Source of the DNA: JBMNGG01 sp050949705
GTDB lineage: Bacteria; Bacillota; Thermosediminibacteria; Thermosediminibacterales; Tepidanaerobacteraceae
Direction of reading: 5' to 3'
DNA: 64,000 nucleotides
NCBI GenBank assembly: GCA_050949705.1
Contig: JBMNGG010000008.1
Location: forward strand, 310,001-374,000
Part shown: positions 16,868 to 25,966 of the stretch, in pieces
How positions within the stretch are numbered: the first letter of the stretch is position 1
How the letters are laid out: each line of letters begins with the position of its first letter
Made by a program: the position numbers and the translations under genes
The notes under the pieces: model-generated
Told to the model about the DNA's origin: nothing
Databases searched by the model: none
The model's input: only the letters and a program-made list of their open reading frames with translations

Positions 16868-19495
16868 ATGTCTGGAATAGTTTGGACCGAAAAGAACAAA
16901 TGCAAACAATGTTATGCATGTGTACGACAATGTAAAGTAAAAGCCGTAAGAGTAAAAAATGGTCAAGCTGAAATATTGCAAGATAGATGCGTTGCATGTG
17001 GTAATTGTGTTAAAGTGTGTTCGCAAAATGCAAAAATAGTTGAAAGTGATATTAAAAAGACTTTTGATATATTGCATGGGAATGAAATGAAAGTGGCTGC
17101 ACTTGCACCAAGTTTTCCGGCAGTTTACAAAAATAATGATTTGGCAAAAGTAATTTGTGCTTTAAAAAAACTAGGATTTGATGAAGTATGGGAAGTAGCA
17201 GTAGGTGCGGAACTTATCACAGCAGAATATAAAAAACTGTTAAAAAATAACCATTCGTTAATTATTAGTAGTGCATGTCCGGCTGTGATAAATTTAATTG
17301 AAAAACATTATCCTTCACTTATTGTAAATCTCGCCCCTGTTGTTTCGCCAATGATAGCAACGGGTAGGTTGATTAAACTAATTTATCCCCAAACAAAAGT
17401 AGTTTTTATCGGACCTTGTATTGCAAAAAAAGATGAAATAAAAAAAGTTAAAGGAGTAGATGCAGTGTTGACATTTCAAGAATTGGAAGACATGTTTTCT
17501 TTTAAAAATATCAAAATAAGAGAATTAGATGTATCCTCTGAAGAGTATTCATTTGATAGTCCTACACCCCAAAGTAATTTTAAGGGCTTTCCTATTAGTG
17601 GTGGTTTGTCTTTATGTCTAGAAGGAAGTCATGATTTAATTCGCGACATGATAGTTGTTGATGGTAATGAAGAATCAGTTTCTTGTATTGAAAGTGTTGA
17701 AAAACTGGAGTTTTCTCCACGCTTCATTGATATATTAATGTGCGAAGGCTGTATTAAAGGACCATATTTTAGGAATTCAAATGCCTTCGTAAACTGGGAA
17801 AAAGTTGAATTATATATAAAGGAAAGTAAAAGATGTAAAAATTATTCTTTTAATGATTTTGTAAAAAGTTTTAATAAAGTGTCCTCGCTAAATCTATCAA
17901 GATATTTTACAAACAGAAAAGTTTCATTAAAAGATCCATCAGAGGAAGAGATAAAGATGATACTAAGCTATACTAAAAAAACCACAAAAGAAGATGAACT
18001 TGACTGTGGTGCTTGCGGATATAATTCTTGCAGAGATAAGGCATTTGCAGTATACAATGGTTTAGCTGAAAAAGATATGTGTTTACCTTTTCTTTTATCC
18101 AAAGAGATAGAAGAGAAAAAAGCTACAATTGAACTGAACCGCGAGATGAATGCCATGATTGAATCATTATATGATGGTATACTGGTAACTGATGGAAATG
18201 GTAAGACCCTTAGGGTGAATAGGGCTTTTTCACGATTTTTGGGAAAATCCCCTGAGAGTTTAATTGGAATGGGGACTAAGGAGCTTGAGGAAAAGCGAAT
18301 AGTTTATCCATCGTTAGCTCAGCTGGTTCTAAAAGAAAAACGAAGATTGACGGTTTTACAAGAAACAGGTTCAGGTAGAAAAATACTATCTACTGCAAAT
18401 CCAATCTTTGATGAAGAAGGAAATGCTGTAAGGGTGGTAATAAATTCAAGGGACATGGATGATCTTAACAGGCTTAGTAGAGAAGTAATGGATGCGGAAA
18501 AACTAAAAAAATATTTAGAAAAAAACCTAGAGAAAGAGAACATTGGTCCGCTGCCTAGAATTGTTTCAATTAGTCAAGTAATGGAAGATACAATAAAACT
18601 GTCTTTACGTATAGCTGCTGTAAATACTACAGTTTTGATTTTGGGAGAATCAGGGGTTGGAAAGGGTTTAATAGCAAGATTTATACACGAAAATAGTCTT
18701 AGAAACAAAGGCCCATTTATAAAAATCAATTGTGGTTCGATTCCTGAGAGCTTGTTAGAATCTGAGCTTTTTGGGTATGAGACTGGTGCATTTACAGGGG
18801 CAAAGAGAGAAGGTAAACCTGGCTTGGTTGAATTAGCTCATAAAGGGACACTTTTATTGGATGAGATTGCAGACTTACCTTTGAACCTTCAGGTCAAACT
18901 CTTACAAGTTATTCAAGAACGTGAGCTTACACGTATCGGAGGAACAAAACCCATTCGGATTGATATAAGAATCATCGCATCTACAAACAAGGATATAAGA
19001 AAGATGGTAAAACAAGGTGAGTTCAGAGAAGACTTATATTATAGGCTTAATGTTATACCTATTACTATTCCACCATTACGCGAACGTAAAGAAGACATAG
19101 AATTACTTATAGATTTCTTTATTTCCCATTACAATAAAAAACACAATAAAAGTATATCGCTACAAGAAGATGTTATAGAGGCTTTGCTCCAATATTGCTG
19201 GCCTGGGAATGTGCGTGAACTAGAGAACCTTATGGAAAGATTGGTTGTCACATCGGAAATGAATCATGTGACAGTTGAGGAACTACCAAGTTATATTACC
19301 GGAGAAAAGAAAAATAGTCAGAAAGTAAAAGTAATAGATGTGGTACCATTAAAAGAAGCTGTAGAAATAGTAGAATCACAGCTGCTAAAGATGGCTCAAG
19401 AACGATGTAATACTACATATGAAATAGCCAAACTTTTAGGGGTTAATCAGTCCACAGTAGTAAGAAAAATACGTAAGCTTTTTAGGAATAAATAA
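16868..19495 (+). CDS. Sigma-54-dependent activator with hydrogenase-like, Fe-S and PAS sensor domains
   Basis: 875 residues. N-terminal 2x[4Fe-4S] ferredoxin (about 1-55), [FeFe]-hydrogenase-like domain (about 70-330) with SSACP (Cys137), GPCIAKKDE (Cys184) and MCEGC (Cys292, Cys295), a CGACGYNSC Fes-type [4Fe-4S] domain (Cys380 on), PAS (about 415-525), AAA+ sigma-54 domain with Walker A GESGVGKG near 593 and GAFTGA at 640-645, and a Fis-type helix-turn-helix at the C-terminus. Ala in the L1 motif, where catalytic enzymes have the proton-relay Cys, is the pattern described for sensory [FeFe]-hydrogenases. It likely senses H2 or redox state and activates the sigma-54 promoters at 5495 and 10748. 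The CX2C in L3 is one residue shorter than the catalytic motif, so a full H-cluster is uncertain. Confidence 0.92.
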   Translation: MSGIVWTEKNKCKQCYACVRQCKVKAVRVKNGQAEILQDRCVACGNCVKVCSQNAKIVESDIKKTFDILHGNEMKVAALAPSFPAVYKNNDLAKVICALKKLGFDEVWEVAVGAELITAEYKKLLKNNHSLIISSACPAVINLIEKHYPSLIVNLAPVVSPMIATGRLIKLIYPQTKVVFIGPCIAKKDEIKKVKGVDAVLTFQELEDMFSFKNIKIRELDVSSEEYSFDSPTPQSNFKGFPISGGLSLCLEGSHDLIRDMIVVDGNEESVSCIESVEKLEFSPRFIDILMCEGCIKGPYFRNSNAFVNWEKVELYIKESKRCKNYSFNDFVKSFNKVSSLNLSRYFTNRKVSLKDPSEEEIKMILSYTKKTTKEDELDCGACGYNSCRDKAFAVYNGLAEKDMCLPFLLSKEIEEKKATIELNREMNAMIESLYDGILVTDGNGKTLRVNRAFSRFLGKSPESLIGMGTKELEEKRIVYPSLAQLVLKEKRRLTVLQETGSGRKILSTANPIFDEEGNAVRVVINSRDMDDLNRLSREVMDAEKLKKYLEKNLEKENIGPLPRIVSISQVMEDTIKLSLRIAAVNTTVLILGESGVGKGLIARFIHENSLRNKGPFIKINCGSIPESLLESELFGYETGAFTGAKREGKPGLVELAHKGTLLLDEIADLPLNLQVKLLQVIQERELTRIGGTKPIRIDIRIIASTNKDIRKMVKQGEFREDLYYRLNVIPITIPPLRERKEDIELLIDFFISHYNKKHNKSISLQEDVIEALLQYCWPGNVRELENLMERLVVTSEMNHVTVEELPSYITGEKKNSQKVKVIDVVPLKEAVEIVESQLLKMAQERCNTTYEIAKLLGVNQSTVVRKIRKLFRNK

Positions 19496-19583
19496 AATTG
19501 TTATTTCCATATTGAACATAGAAAAAATATAAATAAAAATTGTTAATTAAAAAATTAACATAGAAAAAGATGTTATTTTGTTG

Positions 19584-19589
19584 TATAAT
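19584..19589 (+). promoter_or_regulatory. Possible -10 box of the rnf operon
   Basis: TATAAT at 19584-19589 lies 131 bases before rnfC, with no convincing -35 at 17-18 bases. The long leader contains the hairpin at 19633. Confidence 0.35.
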
Positions 19590-19632
19590 AGATTTTAGTG
19601 GTTTGAGGAATGCTGTATACTTAATACACCGT

Positions 19633-19662
19633 CCTCTTATATAATATATATGATATAAGAGG
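19633..19662 (+). promoter_or_regulatory. Leader hairpin upstream of rnfC
   Basis: CCTCTTATAT (19633-19642) and ATATAAGAGG (19653-19662) form a perfect 10-bp stem with a ten-base loop, followed by TATTTT. It lies in the rnf leader and could be a weak attenuator or a protein-binding site. Confidence 0.5.
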
Positions 19663-19719
19663 TATTTTGCCTAAATTGTCGAAATATAATTAGGTTAGCT
19701 CAAAAGGAGAGGTGAAATA

Positions 19720-21039
19720 ATGTTAAAAACCTTCAAGGGAGGTATCCATCCTCCATACAACAAAAATCTTACTAACTTCAAACCTATCGAAAAAGCCACT
19801 CTACCAAAGAAGGTTATAATTCCAATGGGTATGCATATAGGTGCTCCCTGCGAACCCATAGTTAAAGTAGGAGACACTGTTAAAAGAGGTCAAAAGATTG
19901 GCGATGCAAAGGGTTTTGTATCAGTACCTGTTCACGCTAGTATTTCTGGAAAAGTAACGGCTGTAGAACCTAGGTCATGGCCTGGGGGAGGTCTCATGAT
20001 GTCGGTGGTTATTGAATCCGACGGAAAGGACGAACAATATGAAGATATCATTCCTCCAAAGCCACTAAGTGAAATGTTGCCGGATGAAATAAAAAGTCTT
20101 ATACGTGAAGCAGGGATAACGGGACTGGGTGGTGCAGGTTTTCCTACTCAAGTCAAGCTATCTTTCCCACCGGAAAAAAATGTTGATACGATTATAGTTA
20201 ATGCTGCTGAATGTGAGCCATACATAACAGCAGACCACAGGCTTTTATTAGAGCAGCCCGAAGATGTAGTTTTTGGTCTTGAAGCAATTATGAAGGCAAC
20301 AGGTGTTAAACAGGCTTTTATTGGGATAGAAGACAATAAGCTTGATGCTGTAGAATCAATTAAAAAGGCTATTAAAGGTAAAGAGAATATTGAAGTTGTT
20401 GTCCTTGCCACTAAGTATCCCCAAGGTGGTGAGAAACAGCTTATTAATGCAGTTACCGGCAGAGAAGTTCCCTCAGGGGGGCTGCCCATGGATGCAGGTG
20501 TTATTGTAAATAATGCTGCAACTTGTGCTTCTATTGCTAATACATTAAAAACGGGAATGCCCCTTATTGAGAGAATAACTACAGTAACTGGTTCAGGAAT
20601 AAAGGAACCGAAAAACCTTTTAATAAGGATTGGAACCCCTTTATCAGATATTATAGAACAGTGCGGTGGTTTCAAAGGCAGGCCTGGTAAAGTACTAATG
20701 GGAGGTCCTATGATGGGGCTGGCTCAATCGGATTTAGAAGCTCCAGCTATTAAAGGCACTTCTGGGCTTTTAGTTCTAGAAAAATCCGATGTTAAATTAG
20801 TAGAGCCTTCGCCCTGTATTCGATGTGCTCGCTGTGTTGATTCGTGCCCAATTCACCTTTTGCCCACAAATCTAGCAAGGTTCTCCGAAAAGGGTATGTG
20901 GGTTGAAGCTGAGAAATACCATGCAATGGATTGTACAGAATGTGGATGCTGTTCTTTTGTATGCCCAGCACATATACCCTTAACTCAGCATATAAGGATC
21001 GCTAAAAGTCATATAATAGCGTCAAGGAAGAAAAATTAG
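19720..21039 (+). CDS. rnfC: Rnf complex subunit C
   Basis: 439 residues. The N-terminal barrel-sandwich region and the RnfC/NuoF-like core (GLGGAGFPTQVKL near 131, NAAECEPY) bind FMN/NAD, and a C-terminal 2x[4Fe-4S] domain (CIRCARCVDSCP, CTECGCCSFVCP) completes it. RnfC is the peripheral NADH-reactive subunit of the ferredoxin:NAD oxidoreductase that pumps Na+ or H+. AAAGGAGAGGTG sits before ATG 19720. First gene of a C-D-G-E-A-B operon, the arrangement of acetogenic Clostridia. Confidence 0.97.
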   Translation: MLKTFKGGIHPPYNKNLTNFKPIEKATLPKKVIIPMGMHIGAPCEPIVKVGDTVKRGQKIGDAKGFVSVPVHASISGKVTAVEPRSWPGGGLMMSVVIESDGKDEQYEDIIPPKPLSEMLPDEIKSLIREAGITGLGGAGFPTQVKLSFPPEKNVDTIIVNAAECEPYITADHRLLLEQPEDVVFGLEAIMKATGVKQAFIGIEDNKLDAVESIKKAIKGKENIEVVVLATKYPQGGEKQLINAVTGREVPSGGLPMDAGVIVNNAATCASIANTLKTGMPLIERITTVTGSGIKEPKNLLIRIGTPLSDIIEQCGGFKGRPGKVLMGGPMMGLAQSDLEAPAIKGTSGLLVLEKSDVKLVEPSPCIRCARCVDSCPIHLLPTNLARFSEKGMWVEAEKYHAMDCTECGCCSFVCPAHIPLTQHIRIAKSHIIASRKKN

Positions 21040-21102
21040 ATAATCTCTTAAGAGAGTCGTATTTGAACTAAGATAGAAGTATTAGTCGGGAGGTAGTCAT
21101 GG

Positions 21103-22023
21103 ATGGAAGAGTATAAACTAATAACAACATCTTCTCCACACCTGCACTCAGGAGAAAGCATTTCAAGAGTAATGTTCAGTGTAGCAATAGCATTACTATT
21201 ACCTACTTTTGCAGGAATATATTTTTTTGGTTTTCATGCCTTAGGTCTTATTATCATAACAAGTGTTGCAGCAGTTTTAACAGAAGTTATCTTTCAAAAA
21301 CTAAGGAATAAACCTATCACAATATCAGACGGTAGCGCTTTAGTTACTGGTATGTTACTTGCTCTAAATCTGCCACCAAGTTTGCCTTATTGGATGGCTG
21401 TAGTAGGTGCTGTAGTGGCAATATCACTAGGCAAACAGATTTATGGAGGTTTAGGAGCAAACCCGTTTAATCCGGCTCTTATCGGAAGGGTGTTTCTGAT
21501 GATTACATTCACAACCCCGATGACAACATGGATAAATCCAGTAGATGGTACTACTGGTGCAACTCCACTATCACTTTTAAAAATGCAAGGTATAGTTACG
21601 GATTATGCAAAACTTTTCTTTGGTAATATAGGTGGTTCTTTGGGTGAAACTTCTGCATTTCTTATAATAGTTGGGGGTCTGTATCTTATCTATAAGGGAT
21701 ATGTTGATTGGCGTATACCGGTAAGTTACCTAGGATCTGTAGCAATCTTATCAGTTATTTTAGGTCAAGATCCCATCTTTCATTTGTTATCGGGTGGGCT
21801 AATGCTTGGAGCTTTCTTTATGGCAACAGATATGGTAACAACACCCCTTAGTAGGTTTGGTAAAATAATTTTTGGCGTCGGTGCGGGATTTTTTACGGTC
21901 TTGATTAGATTTTATGGAGGATATCCTGAAGGCGTATCCTTTTCAATACTTCTTATGAATGCTTTTACTCCGTTAATAAATAGATTTACAGTACCCAAAA
22001 TCTATGGGGAGGTGAAATCCTGA
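21103..22023 (+). CDS. rnfD: Rnf complex subunit D
   Basis: 306 residues with about eight hydrophobic segments. The covalent FMN site follows the pattern D-x-x-(S/T)-G-A-T: DGTTGAT with Thr154 as predicted acceptor. RnfD is an integral membrane subunit that passes electrons through the membrane. An overlapping ATG at 21099 is out of frame; 21103 gives the family N-terminus and follows CGGGAGGTAG. The stop overlaps the rnfG start (TGATG). Confidence 0.96.
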   Translation: MEEYKLITTSSPHLHSGESISRVMFSVAIALLLPTFAGIYFFGFHALGLIIITSVAAVLTEVIFQKLRNKPITISDGSALVTGMLLALNLPPSLPYWMAVVGAVVAISLGKQIYGGLGANPFNPALIGRVFLMITFTTPMTTWINPVDGTTGATPLSLLKMQGIVTDYAKLFFGNIGGSLGETSAFLIIVGGLYLIYKGYVDWRIPVSYLGSVAILSVILGQDPIFHLLSGGLMLGAFFMATDMVTTPLSRFGKIIFGVGAGFFTVLIRFYGGYPEGVSFSILLMNAFTPLINRFTVPKIYGEVKS

Positions 22024-22565
22024 TGAACCAATATGCAAAAATGATTATAGTGCTGGTAATTATTTCTATGGCATCAGGAGCAGTACTTGCTCTATCATAC
22101 GAAGTCACAAACCCCACAATTCAAGAGCAGGCTAGGCAAAAATTGGAGCAATCGGTTTTGGTCGTAATTCCAGGGGCAACCCAGATGGAACAAACTCAAA
22201 AAGAAGATATGACGATATATATAGGATTAGATGATGAGGGGAATAAAAAAGGAATTTCATTTAAAGCGACAGGTTCAGGATTTGACGGCCCAATTGAAAT
22301 AATGGTAGGTTATTATCCTAAAGAAGGAAAATTACTAGGCATAGAAATACTGTCTATGAGTGAAACCCCTGGTCTTGGAGCCAAAATACAAGAAGAGGCT
22401 TTCAAAGACCAGTTTAAAGGAAAATCTATTGAAGATGAATTTATTGCAAAACAAGATGTAGAGGCTATTTCAGGTGCCACCATTTCTTCCACGGCTGTGG
22501 CTGATGCAATAAAAACTTCACTAGCTAAGGTAGTTGAAATATTTCCCGTGGGAGGCGATTTTTAG
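22023..22565 (+). CDS. rnfG: Rnf complex subunit G
   Basis: 180 residues, one N-terminal membrane segment (about 5-25) and an extracytoplasmic FMN-binding domain with DVEAISGATISS, in which Thr153 is the predicted covalent flavin site. An ApbE-type flavin transferase is needed for attachment and is not in this window. The start overlaps the rnfD stop, implying translational coupling. Confidence 0.95.
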   Translation: MNQYAKMIIVLVIISMASGAVLALSYEVTNPTIQEQARQKLEQSVLVVIPGATQMEQTQKEDMTIYIGLDDEGNKKGISFKATGSGFDGPIEIMVGYYPKEGKLLGIEILSMSETPGLGAKIQEEAFKDQFKGKSIEDEFIAKQDVEAISGATISSTAVADAIKTSLAKVVEIFPVGGDF

Positions 22566-22567
22566 TT

Positions 22568-23179
22568 ATGCAATTACTAAAGGATTTTGTTAATGGTATT
22601 TGGAATGAAAACCCAATATTTAGGATGGTTATTGGTATTTGTTCGGCACTTGCTGTAACCACTGCTGCAAGTAATGGTATAGCGATGGGTATGGCACTGA
22701 CTTTTGTATTAACATGTTCTAGCATACTTGTCTCACTGCTTAGAAATGTTATTCCTGCAAAGGTTAGAATACCCTGTTATATTATAGTAGTTGCTACATT
22801 TACTACAGTAGTTGACCTTTTTATGAAAGCATATTTTCCTGCATTATATGAGGTTATGGGGATATTTATTCCACTAATAGTAGTTAACTGTATTGTATTA
22901 GCCAGGGCTGAAGCCTTTGCCTCGAAGGTCGGTGTGGCAAGAGCCACAGCAGACGCCTTAGGGATGGGCCTAGGTTACACATGGGCTATTACTTTAATCA
23001 GTATGATAAGAGAACTAATGGGAGCTGGCACTTTATTTGGTTATCAGGTGATGGGAGATGGCTTCACACCATGGGTTAGTGCCATTTTACCACCTGGGGC
23101 TTTCATAGTGATGGGTATTCTCGTTGGCTTAATGAATATGATTACTAGAAAAACAGTTAATGATACTAACAGCCATTAG
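22568..23179 (+). CDS. rnfE: Rnf complex subunit E
   Basis: 203 residues, mostly hydrophobic, with about six membrane segments and the RnfE/NqrD-family segments IPLIVVNCIVLARAEAFA and GYTWAITLISMIRELMG. With RnfA it forms the symmetric membrane core that binds a [2Fe-2S] cluster and participates in ion translocation. It starts 2 bases after the rnfG stop. Confidence 0.95.
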   Translation: MQLLKDFVNGIWNENPIFRMVIGICSALAVTTAASNGIAMGMALTFVLTCSSILVSLLRNVIPAKVRIPCYIIVVATFTTVVDLFMKAYFPALYEVMGIFIPLIVVNCIVLARAEAFASKVGVARATADALGMGLGYTWAITLISMIRELMGAGTLFGYQVMGDGFTPWVSAILPPGAFIVMGILVGLMNMITRKTVNDTNSH

Positions 23180-23194
23180 AGGAGCGTGGTAACA

Positions 23195-23785
23195 ATGGCA
23201 AAAGAATTGTTTTTTATCATAATAGGTTCTGTATTTGTAAACAACTTTGTCTTGTCAAGATTTTTAGGGCAATGTCCATTTTTAGGTGTTTCAAGTAAAA
23301 CAGAAACAGCTGTAGGCATGGGTATGGCTACAACCTTTGTTTTAACAATGACAGCAGTAGCGGCTTATTTCATACAGACTTACGTACTAGTGCCTTTTGG
23401 GCTTGAGCCTTTTTTACAAATAGTATCTTTTATTCTAGTTATAGCATCATTAGTACAACTGGTTGAAATGATAATTTTAAAAGTAAGTCCTGCTTTATAT
23501 AATGCCTTTGGAATTTTTCTACCATTAATAACTACTAACTGTATAGTTATGGCTGTGGCACTTTTAATTCCCATGAATGATTACAATCTTATCAAAAGCA
23601 TTGCACTTGGTTTGGGTGCAGGCATAGGATTTACATTGGCATTAGCCTTAATGTCAGGTATTCGCGAAGAAATGGAGTTTAATGATGTGCCTGAGGCTTT
23701 AAAGGGGCCGGCTATAGTATTTATAACAGCAGGGCTATTATCAATGATATTTTTAGGATTTACAGGACTCGTTCCTTTAGGATAA
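23195..23785 (+). CDS. rnfA: Rnf complex subunit A
   Basis: 196 residues, six membrane segments, RnfA/NqrE family: NNFVLSRFLGQCPFLGVS near the N-terminus and LPLITTNCIVM. ATG 23195 is preferred over GTG 23186 because GAGGAGCGTGG lies just upstream. It pairs with RnfE in the membrane; the shared N-C-I-V motifs carry the cluster cysteines. Confidence 0.95.
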   Translation: MAKELFFIIIGSVFVNNFVLSRFLGQCPFLGVSSKTETAVGMGMATTFVLTMTAVAAYFIQTYVLVPFGLEPFLQIVSFILVIASLVQLVEMIILKVSPALYNAFGIFLPLITTNCIVMAVALLIPMNDYNLIKSIALGLGAGIGFTLALALMSGIREEMEFNDVPEALKGPAIVFITAGLLSMIFLGFTGLVPLG

Positions 23786-23804
23786 GTACAGGAGGCGAAA
23801 TGAG

Positions 23805-24839
23805 ATGGCAAATAATATACTAACTTCCCTACTGAGTATGGGCGGCCTTGGCCTATTATTAGGTGGAGGGCTTGCCATTGCGTCTAAGAAGCTGGCCGTA
23901 GAAACTGACCCAAGGGCAGATGCCATTGTTGAAGCACTACCTGGAGCCAATTGTGGTGCTTGCGGATATCCAGGTTGTGCGGGACTGGCAAAATCAATAG
24001 TAGAAAATAAAGCACCAATTAATGCATGTCCTGTTGGAGGACCAGCGGTCGCAGCTAAGATTGCTAAAATCATGGGAGTTGACGAAGTAGGAAGTTCAGC
24101 TGAAAAAAAGGTTGCCAGGGTTTTGTGCCAAGGAGGAAAGGTTGAGGCTAAGCTTAAGTCAGAATATTACGGTGTAAAAACTTGTAAAGCTGCTTCTATG
24201 ATAAATAGCGGTCCAAAAGCTTGTTCTTTTGCATGTATAGGTCTTGGTGACTGTGTAAAAGTATGCCCAGTTCATGCGATAACCATGGGAGAAAACGGGC
24301 TTCCAATTATTGATGAAGAAAAATGTATTGGCTGTGGTCTTTGTGTAAATGAGTGTCCTAAAATTGTCCTAGCTTTGACCTCTAACAAAAATGAAGTTCA
24401 TGTGCGGTGCAGAGCGACCATGAAGGGAAAAGACACTAGAGCCGTGTGCAGCATCGGATGCATAGCTTGCAAAATGTGTGAAAAAGTGTGCCCCTTTGAT
24501 GCCATACATGTTATAGACAATGTGGCGGTAATCGACTATGAGAAATGCCGCAACTGCATATTATGTGTTGAAAAATGCCCAACTAAAACAATAACTTCAG
24601 CTTTTCCAACCCGTAAAAAGGCATTTATCATAGAAGAAAAATGTATCGGTTGTACGCTATGTGCAAAAAACTGTCCGGTAAATGCTATTACAGGTCAGGT
24701 TAAAGAGGTACATGTGGTTAATCAGGACCTATGTATCGGCTGTGGTATTTGTCAAGAAAAATGCCGCAAAGATGCTATTGAAATGGTGCGAGATACTCAT
24801 AAAAAAAGCGATATATGTGAGGCTGCAGCCTCAAAATGA
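23805..24839 (+). CDS. rnfB: Rnf complex subunit B, multi-[4Fe-4S]
   Basis: 344 residues. One N-terminal membrane segment (about 5-25), a Fes-type [4Fe-4S] domain with CGACGYPGC, then a central and two further ferredoxin modules (for example CIGCGLCVNECP, CIACKMCEKVCP, CRNCILCVEKCP, CIGCTLCAKNCP, CIGCGICQEKCR). It is the ferredoxin-accepting entry point of the complex. The many clusters resemble the long RnfB of acetogens rather than the short proteobacterial form. Last gene of the operon; a strong hairpin follows. Confidence 0.96.
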   Translation: MANNILTSLLSMGGLGLLLGGGLAIASKKLAVETDPRADAIVEALPGANCGACGYPGCAGLAKSIVENKAPINACPVGGPAVAAKIAKIMGVDEVGSSAEKKVARVLCQGGKVEAKLKSEYYGVKTCKAASMINSGPKACSFACIGLGDCVKVCPVHAITMGENGLPIIDEEKCIGCGLCVNECPKIVLALTSNKNEVHVRCRATMKGKDTRAVCSIGCIACKMCEKVCPFDAIHVIDNVAVIDYEKCRNCILCVEKCPTKTITSAFPTRKKAFIIEEKCIGCTLCAKNCPVNAITGQVKEVHVVNQDLCIGCGICQEKCRKDAIEMVRDTHKKSDICEAAASK

Positions 24840-24860
24840 CATGATATGATTTTGCTTTTT

Positions 24861-24890
24861 AAAAACCTTCGGTGCAAACCGAAGGTTTTT
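24861..24890. terminator. Bidirectional terminator between rnfB and cotJC
   Basis: AAAAACCTTCGGT and ACCGAAGGTTTTT form a 13-bp stem around a four-base loop with T-runs on both strands, so it can end rnf transcripts (plus) and cotJ transcripts (minus). Confidence 0.92.
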
Positions 24891-24928
24891 ATAGTACAAG
24901 ACAATTATCCAAGACTTATTGTGATTTG

Positions 24929-25501
24929 TTAGAATACATGTTTTTTGTTCATGTATTCCCTGACCAGCATTAGTGTTTCACCAAAACGTTGAAAATGTAC
25001 CACTTCCCGCTGTCTTAAAAATGAAAGTGTAGCAATTACACCAGGGTCATCGGTTAAATTGATAAGATGTTCATAGGTAGTTCTGGCTTTTTGTTCCGCA
25101 GCCATGTTTTCATGCAAATCAGCTATAGGATCTCCAGTTGCTTGTATATATGCTGCCGTCCATGGTACTCCTGCAGCATCATGAGGGTAAAGGGCATGGT
25201 CATGTTGCGCATAATGGTCACCTAAACCGGCTCTCCTCATTTGTTCTGGTGTTGCACCATCAGTTAATTTATATATTAAAGTTCCAATTATTTCCCAGTG
25301 GGCCAGTTCTTCAGTGCCAATATCGGTCAAAGTTGCTTTCGCTTCGGGTATAGGCATAGTATATCGCTGTGTTAAATATCTTATGGCAGCTGATAGCTCG
25401 CTATCAGGTCCCCCATACTGTGCAAAAAGGTATTTGGCCATGCCTAAGTCAGTTCTTGCAACATTGGCAGGGTATTGCAATTTTTTTACATAGTACCACA
25501 T
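24929..25501 (-). CDS. cotJC: Spore coat protein CotJC (manganese-catalase-like)
   Basis: 190 residues from ATG 25501, preceded on the minus strand by GAGGAGGGG. Ferritin-like di-metal motifs are visible (TEELAHWEIIGT, ENMAAEQKARTTYEHL, REVVHFQRFGE), matching CotJC of the Mn-catalase family. It is a coat component in Bacillus and Clostridia, with possible peroxide-removing activity. It is last of cotJA-cotJB-cotJC. Presence of this operon is the best sign that the organism forms spores. Confidence 0.95.
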   Translation of the reverse strand: MWYYVKKLQYPANVARTDLGMAKYLFAQYGGPDSELSAAIRYLTQRYTMPIPEAKATLTDIGTEELAHWEIIGTLIYKLTDGATPEQMRRAGLGDHYAQHDHALYPHDAAGVPWTAAYIQATGDPIADLHENMAAEQKARTTYEHLINLTDDPGVIATLSFLRQREVVHFQRFGETLMLVREYMNKKHVF

Positions 25502-25515
25502 AAATAATCCCCTCC

Positions 25516-25770
25516 TCAATATCTTATTTCCCACGGCCATGGGTTGTTAATATATTGATACGGGAATCCTGATATCGAATTGAGAACAAGAGGCCCGTAT
25601 TTTTTTTCATACATAGTCCTAAGCTGATTTGACCTATTTGCAAAGTTATTGTGATCTTCTAATGCTCTTCTATCATTTGGGTGGGTATTCAAAAATAGTG
25701 CCAGTTCATATACTACAAAGTCCACAGCCATAATTTCTTTTATAAGGTCAACCATATCTTTTGAATACAT
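25516..25770 (-). CDS. cotJB: Spore coat protein CotJB
   Basis: 84 residues from ATG 25770 with AAAGAGGTGATT upstream. It contains the CotJB landmarks DFVVYELALFLNTHPNDRRA and a C-terminal aromatic stretch ending near NPWPWEIRY. It is required for coat assembly with CotJA/CotJC in Bacillus. Stop and downstream cotJC start are 14 bases apart. Confidence 0.93.
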   Translation of the reverse strand: MYSKDMVDLIKEIMAVDFVVYELALFLNTHPNDRRALEDHNNFANRSNQLRTMYEKKYGPLVLNSISGFPYQYINNPWPWEIRY

Positions 25771-25789
25771 TGAAATCACCTCTTTCAAC

Positions 25790-25966
25790 CTATAAATCAG
25801 GTCTTTGCCCATAAGGTCTATACAGTTCCGGGAATAGCGTCCCTTTCATCAATGCCGTTCTTGGGTCAAAAATTTCACCATAGATTTGAAAGGGAATATA
25901 GGCTTCAGCGAGCCTATTATTAACAAATAGACTTTCCTCTTTGGCTCTATTTTCAGGTTTTGACAT
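25790..25966 (-). CDS. cotJA: Spore coat associated protein CotJA (58 aa)
   Basis: A short frame on the minus strand from ATG 25966 to TAG 25790, preceded by AAGGAGGAATTGGT. The protein has the CotJA pattern: AEAYIPFQIYGEIFDP and a C-terminal FPELYRPYGQRP. It lies directly ahead of cotJB and cotJC, giving the complete operon order. Confidence 0.92.
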   Translation of the reverse strand: MSKPENRAKEESLFVNNRLAEAYIPFQIYGEIFDPRTALMKGTLFPELYRPYGQRPDL

